From Magnetococcales bacterium (lineage in GTDB: Bacteria > Pseudomonadota > Magnetococcia > Magnetococcales > Magnetaquicoccaceae), in assembly GCA_015234115.1 (NCBI GenBank), contig JADFWP010000001.1, forward strand, positions 124,001 to 188,000: a stretch of 64,000 nucleotides of DNA, given 5' to 3'. Below are positions 26,479 to 36,100 of this stretch, piece by piece. Under the pieces are notes generated by a model. It had not been told where the DNA came from. It did no database searches and saw only the letters and a list, made by a program, of their open reading frames with translations. The position numbers and the translations under genes were made by a program. How positions within the stretch are numbered: the first letter of the stretch is position 1; each line of letters opens with the position of its first letter.

Positions 26479-28711
26479 AGCCACCCAACCCCCGCAAAGT
26501 AAAGAAAAATCCAATGAAACCACCGCCATGCTCGCTGGTCTGCGACGACAGATCCCGACCACCCGAGAATTCCAAACTCCAACAGGCATGGTCATACGCG
26601 ATTCCGGTACGCCAACTCTTCAGTCCGCCACTCTCCAGCGAGTAATCCGCATTCTGCTTCAGCCGCCAATTGTCATCCAAACGCAAACTGGCCTGCAAGG
26701 AGAGATCCTCCAAAGGATCCAGGCTCCCTTCGCTGATCAGACCGTTGCCCAACGGCTCCGGAATGTTGCGATGATACCCGACCGTGACCGCAGTACGGGC
26801 ATCGGAATAGCCCACCAGCGAGTCGGAAGCTTCGAGCCGGTTCAGATAGGGATCATACCGTCCCCCCACGCCGACCGTCCAATGCAGGCCAGGATACCAC
26901 TCCACACCCGCGACCAGATCGGAAAATTCATGCCCGCCCTGGTATTCCCGGTCGCCGGCGGGTGCCCAACGCTGACCAATGGTGCCGGTGACCAACTGGC
27001 GGATCGCACCATCCTCCTGTCGGCCAAAAAGCCGTGAGGTCAGTCCATAAGCCACCCACTCCGCCGAACTGACCCGATCCTCGCCCGAGAACAGATTGCC
27101 CGCAAACAGATTGCTGACGCTGAAATGGCGCACCATGGAGTCGAAATTGGGCAGATGGCTCTGATCCCCTGCGGCCACCGCCGCATATTGCACCGCCGGT
27201 TCCAGGGTATGTTTCCAGTTGCCGTCGCCGTAGGTGCGGGCCAGCTCCAGATCGAGCCGGGCGCGCATCGAGGCCGATTCCCGACTGATCGAGCCGGCGA
27301 AATCGGTGCCGGTCTGATTGGGATCCCCCTGAATCAGGTAGGAGGTTTCGCGCAAACCGACCGCCGCGCTGAAATGGCCCACCGGCAGGGCGCGCCAGTA
27401 TTGCAGCTCCGGGGCCAGATCCAGCCGTTGGGCCGCGTCTCCGGATTCCTGATAAAAGCTGTCCAGTTTGCCGTCGCTGTGCAACAGAAAATGTCCGACC
27501 GCGGCCCCCTGCCCCTCCACCGCCCGATCCAGGGCATGCAGCGGGCGATCATCAAGGAGACTGAGATATGGCAGGCGCTGGACCGTGAAACGGTCGTTGA
27601 CCGTATCCAGATTCTGATACCACACGGTTCCACCCTGAAAACTGGTGAAACCACTCCGACGCATCCACAGACGATCCGCGATCAGGTGGGATTCCAGCCG
27701 TCGCTCCCGCGAATCCACCAGCTTCTTGTCCTGGAAATCGTTGAGAAAATCCCGTGTCTGACTGGCCGCGAGCCGGGTATCGATCTCCCAACTGCCCAGA
27801 TCCTGACGATGGGTGAACAGCGTCAATCCCCGATGACGCTCCTCCACCGTGTCGTAGATGTTCTGGGTGTCGAGGGATCCCCGGAAATTCTCGCCCATGT
27901 AACGGTATTGAATTTTGGTCAACATGCCGCGCCGCGAGGTGGGATGAAGCGTCACGGTGGCATCCCGTTCCGGGGCGATGTTCCAGTAATAGGGCAGATC
28001 CATCTCGAAGCCGTTGCCGCCCCCGACCCGCATCACCGGATACAGCAGGCCGCTCTGCCGTTTGGGCAGAAACGGATGCTGCCACCAGGGCACCCACAAC
28101 ACCGGCACATCCCCGAGACGCAGCTTGACATCGTGGGCGGTCAGGGTGTTGGAAAGACGATCCATTTCAATGGTATCGGCGGTCAACTCCCAGGCCGGTT
28201 TCTCCCCTTCCGGGCAGTCGCAATTGGTGTAACCGGCCTGCTCCAGGGTATAGGAATCCTGGGAGTGGAACTGCACCTTTCCGGCGTGAATCCGTCCCCC
28301 CGGCCCCTTGATGTCGGCCACGGCCTGTTCCATGGCACCCTGACGTTTTTCCAGGTCGAGTTGGATCTTTTCGCTGCGGAACTGATCGCCATTGTGTTCC
28401 AGACGGATGTTGCCCCTGGCCTCGATGACGCGCGAATCCAGGGCATAGGAGGCTTCATCGGCCTGAAGATCCACAATACCCGGCTGAAAGAGTTGCACCT
28501 TGCCCCGAGCCGAAACCATATGGCTTTTGTGATCGATTTCCAGATGATCAGCGGAAATGTCGATGGTTTTTTCGTCTGCCCGGCCTGTCGGCGACCCGCC
28601 AAAAAACAGGGAGAGCACCAAAGACGAGACTGTCAACGTCCCAGGTCGCCGGAGCGAACGGTGGAACGGGATCTCTCCCCGGAGGGGACGATGACCTCGA
28701 TTGCTCATCAT
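26462..28711 (-). CDS. lptD: LPS-assembly protein LptD
   Basis: OstA-like N-terminal domain (ISADHLEIDHKSHMVSARGKVQLFQ), YTNCDCPEGEKPAWEL, PVLWVPWWQHPFLPKRQSGLLYP, C-terminal beta-barrel. Confidence 0.95.
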   Translation of the reverse strand: MMSNRGHRPLRGEIPFHRSLRRPGTLTVSSLVLSLFFGGSPTGRADEKTIDISADHLEIDHKSHMVSARGKVQLFQPGIVDLQADEASYALDSRVIEARGNIRLEHNGDQFRSEKIQLDLEKRQGAMEQAVADIKGPGGRIHAGKVQFHSQDSYTLEQAGYTNCDCPEGEKPAWELTADTIEMDRLSNTLTAHDVKLRLGDVPVLWVPWWQHPFLPKRQSGLLYPVMRVGGGNGFEMDLPYYWNIAPERDATVTLHPTSRRGMLTKIQYRYMGENFRGSLDTQNIYDTVEERHRGLTLFTHRQDLGSWEIDTRLAASQTRDFLNDFQDKKLVDSRERRLESHLIADRLWMRRSGFTSFQGGTVWYQNLDTVNDRFTVQRLPYLSLLDDRPLHALDRAVEGQGAAVGHFLLHSDGKLDSFYQESGDAAQRLDLAPELQYWRALPVGHFSAAVGLRETSYLIQGDPNQTGTDFAGSISRESASMRARLDLELARTYGDGNWKHTLEPAVQYAAVAAGDQSHLPNFDSMVRHFSVSNLFAGNLFSGEDRVSSAEWVAYGLTSRLFGRQEDGAIRQLVTGTIGQRWAPAGDREYQGGHEFSDLVAGVEWYPGLHWTVGVGGRYDPYLNRLEASDSLVGYSDARTAVTVGYHRNIPEPLGNGLISEGSLDPLEDLSLQASLRLDDNWRLKQNADYSLESGGLKSWRTGIAYDHACWSLEFSGGRDLSSQTSEHGGGFIGFFFTLRGLGGYGFSS

Positions 28712-28762
28712 GCGGTGCCTCTTGTCGAAAGGGGGTGGAGCGTCGGTGCGCCCCAAATCCCG

Positions 28763-30133
28763 TTAACATAACAGAGAACGGACCTCTCCCACCAGATATA
28801 ATGAACCGGCCACCACCACACGCCCCTGAGAGGTTGCCGCAAGTCGCGCGGCATCGAGGGCTGCTTGTGCAGTCTGACAGGGTACGACCTGAGGTCCGGA
28901 ACGGGGCCAGATGGCGCGCAACTCCGGGAGGGTCCGTGCCCGTTCGCCTCCGCAACAGACCGTGAAGACCACCTGAACCCATGGCGCCAGCAGCGCGGCC
29001 ATGGAGGCGCCATCCTTGTTGTTCAGCACGGAAAAGATCAGGGCCGTGAACGGCTGCGTCCCTCCCGAAGCCGGAGAGCGCAGAAAATCGACCAGCGCCC
29101 GGACTCCCTGGGGATTGTGCGCCCCATCCAGCCACACAGGCGGTGGACCGGGGAAACATTCCAGCCGACCGGGCCAGCGTGCCATGGCGATGCCGGTCCG
29201 GAGTGCCCGATCCGACACCGGATAGCCTCTTTTCCCCAGTATTCTGGCAGCGGCCACCGCCAGGGCCGCGTTGGCATACTGATGACGCCCCGGCAGCGCG
29301 GGGCCAGGCAACCAGAAACGGCGCTCCTGATCCCAGAATCGCCAGGGACGCTGCGGCATTTCCAAGGAAAAGGGGGCGGCAAATCCAAAATCCCGACCTG
29401 CCAGCGCCAAAGGAACGCCAAGACGCGCTGCCACGCCCGCCACCACCTGGGCAGCCTCACGATTGGCGGGTCCGGCGACTGCGGCCACCCCTTTTTTCAG
29501 AATTCCCGCCTTTTCGCGCGCGATTCCGGCCAGCGCGTGCCCCAGATAATCCATGTGGTCCATGCCCACAGCGGTGATCACGCTCACCCAGGGCCGCACC
29601 ACGTTGGTGGCATCGAGCCGTCCCCCGAGACCGGTCTCCAGCAGCACCACCCCCTGTTGACGACGAAACGGCTCCAGCGTCGCGAAATAATACAGGGCCG
29701 CCGCCGTGGTCAGTTCGAAAAAGGTGGTCTCCTCTTCCGGATCCTGGGCCAGGACCGTATGCAGCAGCGCATTCAACCGGAGATCGTCGATCTCCACCCG
29801 ATTGACGCGCAACCGTTCGTTGAAACGGATCAGATGGGGCGAGGTGAAAACCGCCACCGGAATCCCGGCAGCCAGACAGATCGCTTCCAGAAAGGCGATG
29901 ACCGAACCTTTGCCATTGGTCCCGGCCACATGCACCACCGGCAACCCCTGATGGGGATTGCCCAGGCGGGCCAGCAGACGCCGGATTGGGGTCAATCCGA
30001 GGCGGATGGTCTCGGCCGGACGCCTGCCCAACTTGCATGATGGGGGGAGCCCCCCCTCACCCCCCGACCGTGGAGTTCCCTGGCGGGAGTTCCACGGTAA
30101 CAAGGCCCGCAGCGCCGGAACCGATTCACTCAT
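28763..30133 (-). CDS. folC: Bifunctional folylpolyglutamate synthase/dihydrofolate synthase with in-frame repeat insertion
   Basis: VVHVAGTNGKGSVIAFLEAI, TSPHLIRFNERLRVNR, LLETGLGGRLDATNVV, WLDGAHNPQGV; N-terminal LPWNSRQGTPRSGGEGGLPPSCKL is encoded by the dispersed repeat. Confidence 0.95.
   Translation of the reverse strand: MSESVPALRALLPWNSRQGTPRSGGEGGLPPSCKLGRRPAETIRLGLTPIRRLLARLGNPHQGLPVVHVAGTNGKGSVIAFLEAICLAAGIPVAVFTSPHLIRFNERLRVNRVEIDDLRLNALLHTVLAQDPEEETTFFELTTAAALYYFATLEPFRRQQGVVLLETGLGGRLDATNVVRPWVSVITAVGMDHMDYLGHALAGIAREKAGILKKGVAAVAGPANREAAQVVAGVAARLGVPLALAGRDFGFAAPFSLEMPQRPWRFWDQERRFWLPGPALPGRHQYANAALAVAAARILGKRGYPVSDRALRTGIAMARWPGRLECFPGPPPVWLDGAHNPQGVRALVDFLRSPASGGTQPFTALIFSVLNNKDGASMAALLAPWVQVVFTVCCGGERARTLPELRAIWPRSGPQVVPCQTAQAALDAARLAATSQGRVVVAGSLYLVGEVRSLLC
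30030..30100. repeat. 71-bp dispersed palindromic repeat, copy 2 (inside folC reading frame)
   Basis: aacttgcatgatggggggagccccccctcaccccccgaccgtggagttccctggcgggagttccacggtaa; same length as copy 1. Confidence 0.92.
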
Positions 30134-31080
30134 ACCGGAAAAGCGACCGGTTTGGTTTCTTCGTTCTGGTTGCTTCTGCCTTCTCTGCCGCCCCGGCTGC
30201 GGGTCAGACGGGTCAGCAGATCGGCCAACTGTTCCCGCATTTCATCCCGCGGGCAGATGCGATCGACGAAACCATGCTCCAGAAGATATTCGCTGCGCTG
30301 GAATCCTTCGGGCAGGGTTTCGCGCATGGTCTGTTCGATGACCCGTGGGCCGGCAAAACAGATCAGGGCATGGGGTTCGGCCAGAATCACATCCCCGAGC
30401 ATGGCGAACGAGGCGGTGACGCCGCCGGTGGTCGGATCGGTCAGCACCGAAACAAAGGGCAAACCCGCATCGTCGAGCCGGGTCAGGGCCGTGGAGGTGC
30501 GGGCCATTTGCATGAGAGACAAAATGCCTTCCTGCATGCGAGCGCCTCCGGACGCGGAAAAGACCACATAGCCGCATCCGGCATCGACTGCGGCCATGGC
30601 GCCCATGGCCACCTTGGCCCCGGCCACCGACCCCATCGAACCGCCCAGAAAGGAGAAATCAAAGGCGGTCACCACCGCCGGGACCTCCTGGATCGTTCCC
30701 TTGAAGACCCGCACCGCATCCTGAACGCCGGTCTCCTTCTGGGCATCGCGGATGCGATCCCGGTAGCGTTTGAGATCCTTGAATTTCAGCGGATCCGCAG
30801 GTTGCAGATTGGCGAACAGCTCCTTGCGGCCCTCGGGATCGAGGGTAATGTCGATGCGGGCAAAACCCGACAGACGAAAATGGTGACGACAATGGGGACA
30901 GACGTGGAGATTGCGTTCCAGTTCCTTGTGGAACAGGGTCTGGCCGCACGGTTCGCATTTGATCCACAGCCCCTCCGGAGGCGGGGTGGCGCGATTGCTG
31001 CCCACCTTGATCTTGGGTTTGAGGATGCGGTTGAACCAGTTCATGGGGGTGTTTGCAGTCAAGTTGTCCATGCTGCCCAT
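30130..31080 (-). CDS. accD: Acetyl-CoA carboxylase carboxyltransferase subunit beta
   Basis: Zn ribbon CEPCG..CPHCRHHFRL; FSASGGARMQEGILSLMQMARTSTAL; ATGA overlap with folC. Confidence 0.97.
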   Translation of the reverse strand: MGSMDNLTANTPMNWFNRILKPKIKVGSNRATPPPEGLWIKCEPCGQTLFHKELERNLHVCPHCRHHFRLSGFARIDITLDPEGRKELFANLQPADPLKFKDLKRYRDRIRDAQKETGVQDAVRVFKGTIQEVPAVVTAFDFSFLGGSMGSVAGAKVAMGAMAAVDAGCGYVVFSASGGARMQEGILSLMQMARTSTALTRLDDAGLPFVSVLTDPTTGGVTASFAMLGDVILAEPHALICFAGPRVIEQTMRETLPEGFQRSEYLLEHGFVDRICPRDEMREQLADLLTRLTRSRGGREGRSNQNEETKPVAFPV

Positions 31081-31128
31081 TGTCTTCGTTCCTTCAGAAC
31101 CTTCTCATCGGGTGGAATTACGCATCGA

Positions 31129-31749
31129 TCACGCAGCGGCCTGACGGACACGGCGGACGAATTGCGCCATTTTTTCAGGATCCTTGACTCCGGGCATCAC
31201 TTCCACGCCGCTGGAGACATCCACGGCATAGGGACGAACCTGACGAACCGCCGACACCACATTGTCCGGATTCAGTCCCCCGGCCAGAATCATCGGGAGT
31301 GCGCAGCGATATCCGGAAATCAAGGACCAATCGAACATCTGGCCCGATCCGCCATAATGGTCCGCGACCTTGGCATCGAGCAGCAACCCTTGCACCGGAA
31401 ACCGTTCCAGCCCCATCAGATCTTCCGGACCACCGACGCGCACCGCCTTGATCACCCGGCCAGGGAGTCCGCGACAGGCGCCGGGAGCCTCGTCCCCATG
31501 GAGTTGGATCACATCCAGCCGACAGACCGAAGCCGTGGCCCGAATGGCGTCCCGACCGGCGTTGACGAACAATCCGGTGATGGTGATGAATGGCGGAATG
31601 GCATCCAGAATCCGCGCCACCTCCCTCGGATCGATATAGCGTTTGGATCGTTCATAAAACACGAAACCCAACGCATCGGCCCCGGCTTCCACCGCTGCCA
31701 ATGCATCCTCCAGACGGGTGATGCCGCAAATTTTGATACGAGGGATCAT
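31129..31749 (-). CDS. trpF: Phosphoribosylanthranilate isomerase
   Basis: IKICGITRLEDALAAVEAGADALGFVFYERSKRYI; DVSSGVEVMPGVKD. Confidence 0.97.
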   Translation of the reverse strand: MIPRIKICGITRLEDALAAVEAGADALGFVFYERSKRYIDPREVARILDAIPPFITITGLFVNAGRDAIRATASVCRLDVIQLHGDEAPGACRGLPGRVIKAVRVGGPEDLMGLERFPVQGLLLDAKVADHYGGSGQMFDWSLISGYRCALPMILAGGLNPDNVVSAVRQVRPYAVDVSSGVEVMPGVKDPEKMAQFVRRVRQAAA

Positions 31750-31763
31750 GCCGACGATTTTCC

Positions 31764-32117
31764 TTAGCTGTCGTCCCCGTCCTCTTCCTCTTCTTCCTCG
31801 TCTTCTTCCTCGATATCCTCGCTTTCGATGCTGCCCACGACCCGACCGAGAAAATCGTGAATCCGGCGTTGTTCACCGAAGCGTTTTTGATCGGCCTCCA
31901 GATCGTCGAGGGTCGCCGTGGCATCGAAGCTGTAACGCACGGGTTCGTCTTCGGCGAGCACGTCGTCGAGCAGATAGATCTCGCATTCCTCCGGATACCA
32001 ATCTTCCAGCTTGAAATGGCGGGGGGCATCCAGACGGGTGAGAATCGGCGACTTGTTGCCGAATTCCAGGGTGACGCTCTGACCTGGCTGGATTTTTTCG
32101 ATCTCGATGCTTTCCAC
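31764..32117 (-). CDS. Hypothetical protein with highly acidic C-terminal tail
   Basis: 117-aa ORF immediately upstream of trpF; C-terminus ESEDIEEEDEEEEEEDGDDS. Confidence 0.6.
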   Translation of the reverse strand: MESIEIEKIQPGQSVTLEFGNKSPILTRLDAPRHFKLEDWYPEECEIYLLDDVLAEDEPVRYSFDATATLDDLEADQKRFGEQRRIHDFLGRVVGSIESEDIEEEDEEEEEEDGDDS

Positions 32118-32379
32118 GATGGGGTTCTCCTTGGAAGCGTGGGATGGACCTGTTTGACCAATCCTTGAAAAATAGCGAAATCGGCGTCACGAAGCAACGC
32201 ATCACGATCATGCCGCCGCAGAGTTGGAGCGGCAAGGACGCGGTGCTGAAGCGCAGGCCGCCCACCCAATGGCCTGAAAAAAGCGACCGGAAGGTGGTGG
32301 ATGAGCAGCCGTTTCTCTGGTATCATGAGGAATATCGATCACAAGCGACATCGGTGATGCTGGCCACACGGAGAATGAC

Positions 32380-32994
32380 ATGGCGCAAAAAAAGATTCAC
32401 GACTCCGCCTCTTCGCGGGTCATGGCCTATCGCAAACGTCGAATGGAAGGGATGAAACGGGTAGAAATCTGGCTGACCGACGACGAACTGGCCCTGCTTG
32501 ACCAGGTGGCCGACATCACCGGAACCAGTCGCGCCCGGGTGGTGGCTCATCTGCTTGAGGAACGTTCCGCTCCGCTGCCGCACGCAGTGACGCTGCTTCC
32601 GGCGTTCACTCCGTCGCCTCCGCCCGTGTTTGCACTGGAACCCGTGTCCGAGCCTGTGCCCGAACCTGTGCCCGAACCTGTGCCCGAGCCTGTGCCCGAA
32701 CCTGTGCCCGAACCTGTGCCCGAACCCGTGCCCGAGCCTGTGCCCATGCCTGTGCCCGAACCCGTGTCCGAACCCGTGTCCGCACCCATTCCCGTGTCCG
32801 AACCCATGCCCGTACCTGTGTCCGAGCCTGTGCCCGAACCCGTGCCCGTTCCCGAACCACCACCTGTACCAAAAACGGTCGCTCCGACCCCTCCCCCGGC
32901 GTCACGCCTGCCAGTGGCCCCGGAGCGTCAACGGGCCGAACGCAGCAAGGAGGCCTTTCTCGCCTCCCTGCGCAGCCTCGATTCAGGACGCTGA
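32380..32994 (+). CDS. Short helical (RHH-like) N-terminus plus VPEP-repeat protein
   Basis: [36 protein letters not shown] followed by (EPVP)n repeats and a charged C-terminus. Confidence 0.7.
   Translation: MAQKKIHDSASSRVMAYRKRRMEGMKRVEIWLTDDELALLDQVADITGTSRARVVAHLLEERSAPLPHAVTLLPAFTPSPPPVFALEPVSEPVPEPVPEPVPEPVPEPVPEPVPEPVPEPVPMPVPEPVSEPVSAPIPVSEPMPVPVSEPVPEPVPVPEPPPVPKTVAPTPPPASRLPVAPERQRAERSKEAFLASLRSLDSGR
32638..32859 (+). repeat. 12-bp tandem repeat array (cctgtgcccgaa/g variants)
   Basis: Repeated cctgtgcccgaa/cccgtgcccgag units encoding PVPE, with tcc/atg/att substitutions. Confidence 0.93.
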
Positions 32995-33105
32995 ACCGAT
33001 CCGTCACCCGGGATGGTTGCCCAACAGGCGAATCCAGGCTATTCTGATCGTCCAACCCGACCAACCGAAAAACAGGCGAATGACTCCACCGGGAGCAGTT
33101 CCATC

Positions 33106-36100
33106 ATGAAACATGCAACCAACGGCGCGAATGGCACTCCGGAACCGGAACGACACCCCACTGGCGTGGGGATCATCCGGGAGAGCGGCGCGATCCACTC
33201 CACCGATGCCACCCTGCACGCCCTGACGCGCCCCTGGGGCTCCCCGGAGGCGTGGTGGGGACGCATTTCCGCCGGGTTTTCCTATCCCACCATCACCCGC
33301 TGTTCCCATTGCGGCCTCGGACAACGGCTCGGCTGGCGCGAACATGCCATCGAAACGCCTTTGCGCGCCGGCGAAATCATCTTTTCCATCGAATTTCTCG
33401 GTCATGCCCACCACCTCTCCCCGGCTTTGCTCGGGGATCTCATTTTGGTGCGCGATGTCACCGAAGAACGCCACAAGGCGACGACCACCCACCAGAAAAT
33501 CAAGCAGTTCCAGTCGATCTGCGACCACATGGAAGATGTCTACTACCGCATGGATCTCCATGGCGTCCTCCAGTTCATCAGCCCTTCGGTCCAGAAACTG
33601 TTGAAACACCGCCCGAACGAGATCCAGGGGCGACCGCTGTCCGACATCTGTGCCAATCCGGAACACCTTCAGGAGATGTTGCAGATCCTCCAGACCCGCA
33701 ACCGGGTCGAAGAGTTCGATCTGGTCCTGCTCTGCCGTCGGGGCAAACAGGCGCCGGTTTCGATGAATGCCCATCTGATCGTCGATGACAAAGGAGAACC
33801 GGTTGCCGTTCAGGGCATCTTCCGGGACGTGATCGAACGAACCCGGCTCGATACCGTGCTCGCCGACCGCACCCGCCGCTTCCAGGAGGAGATGAGCCGG
33901 TTGGAATATCTCCAGGCCGCGCTCGATGAACAGATCCTCATGAGCGTCACCGATCCGGAAGGGACCATCATCCACGCCAACCAGAAACTGATCCATGTCA
34001 GCCGCTTCTCCAGCGAAGAGATTCTCGGCAAGAACCATAAAATCTTCGACTCCGGCCATCATCCCAAATCCTTTTTCAAGGAGATGTGGCGCACCATTCA
34101 AAGCGGTCGCATCTGGCGCGGCGAAATCCGCAACCGCAAGAAAAACGGCGACTTCTTCTGGATCGATTGCGCCATTGTCCCGTTCCTGACCCCGGCCGGT
34201 CGCCCCTTTCAATACATCACGATCGCTTCGGACATCACCGAACGGGTGCTGACCGAAACCCGCCTGGAACAGAATGTCGAATTCCTGCGCCGCACCATGG
34301 ATGCCATGGGAGATGGCGCCTATGTCCTGGACAACCGGGGCCAGGTGCTGCTGCTCAACCGCGAAGGGGAACGACTGCTGGGATGGCTGGAATCGGACAT
34401 CCTCCACAAGAATCTCCACGAGATCATCCACCATCAGCGCCCGGACAACACCCCGTTCCCGGTGCGGGAGTGTCCGGCCCATCAAAGCCTGCTCGGTCGC
34501 TCCTACCGGGTCGAGGAGGATCATTTCATCCGCAAGGATGGCACCTTCTTTCCGGTCTCCTACGTCACCACCCCCTTGATGCACGAGACCGAAATCATCG
34601 GCTCCATGGCGATCTTCCGCAACATCTCCGGGGCCATCGAAGAGATCAACATCCTGAAGAAATGCCGGGACAGCGCCCTGGAATCCTCCCGGCTGAAATC
34701 GGCCTTCCTGGCCAACATGAGCCATGAAATCCGCACCCCGATGAACGCCATCGTGGGCATGAACGAACTGCTCATGGATACCCCGCTCAACGAAGAACAA
34801 CTGGAATTCACCGAAATCATCCGCGATTCCTCCCGCTCCCTGCTGGCCCTGATCAACGACATCCTCGACTTTTCCAAAATCGAGGCCGGCAAGATCGATA
34901 TCGAACGGATCGATTTCCCGCTGCTCACCGTCGTGGAAGGGGCTGCCGAACTGCTTGCGCCCCAGGCCCATGACAAGGGCATCTCCCTGATGACCCATGT
35001 TTCGTCCAAAATCCCCCGCGCCCTGATCGGCGATCCGGGACGTTTGCGACAAATGTTGTTGAATTTATTGGGAAATGCCATCAAGTTCACCGAAGATGGC
35101 GAGGTGACGCTCCAGGTGCGAATGGAAAACGAATTCCGGGATCAGGTGACGGTCCATTTCTCGGTCGCCGATACCGGCATCGGCCTGGAGTTGAGCAACG
35201 ACGAAGCCAAACGGCTCTTCGAACCCTTTACCCAGGCCGAACGGGGCACGGCACGAAAATTCGGCGGCACGGGACTGGGACTGGCCATCTCCAAACGTCT
35301 GGCCGAACTGATGGGCGGCGAGATCGGCGCGCAAAGCCGACCGGAAGGAGGAACGATCTTCTGGTTCCGCATTCCGTTCCAAATCTCCACCCAATCCCTG
35401 ACCGACGAAAGCGATGCCTCCCTGGCCGCGATGCTGCCAGGAGTGCGCATCCTGACCGTCATGGAACGCCCCACGGATCACGAAATTCTCGGCGAATGCT
35501 TCAGCGGATGCGGCATGATCCACCAGGGCACCACCAACGGCGAACAGGGATTGATCGCCTTCCGCGACTCCGTGGCCCAGGGGACTCCGTTCCAGATGGC
35601 GGTCATCTCCGCCGCGCTCTCCGACATGGATTGCCAGATCATGGCCGATCTGTTGCGTCGCGAAGCGGGTCGCCACCCCCTCTCCCTGATCACCCTCATG
35701 GATTGGGACGACAAGGAGGAACGCAACCGCTTTCTCAAATCGGGATTTTCCGGAATCCTGGTGAAACCGGTGCGCCGCGCCGAATGGGTCCGCTGTCTGG
35801 TGGAACAGATCCATCCCGATGCCACCATTCCGGCTCCGGACTCGATTGTCACCACCCCTCCCAGGGAATCCCGTCTGCCCGAACCCGATGCCTACGACGC
35901 CCTGGAGTCCGGCAATCTGCTGCTTTTGGTGGAAGACAATCTGGTCAACCAGAAGGTGGCGCTTTTGCAACTCAAAAAACTCGGATACGCGGCCCATGCG
36001 GTCTCCAACGGCCAGGAGGCGGTGGAGGCGGTCAACCATCTCCCCTATGCCCTGATCCTGATGGATTGCCAGATGCCGGTCATGGATGGCTTCGAGGCCA

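Noticed and set aside
33004-35052. 682-aa minus-strand ORF opposite the hybrid kinase
   Set aside because: PAS/HisKA/HATPase motifs are on the plus strand; antisense ORF due to codon bias.
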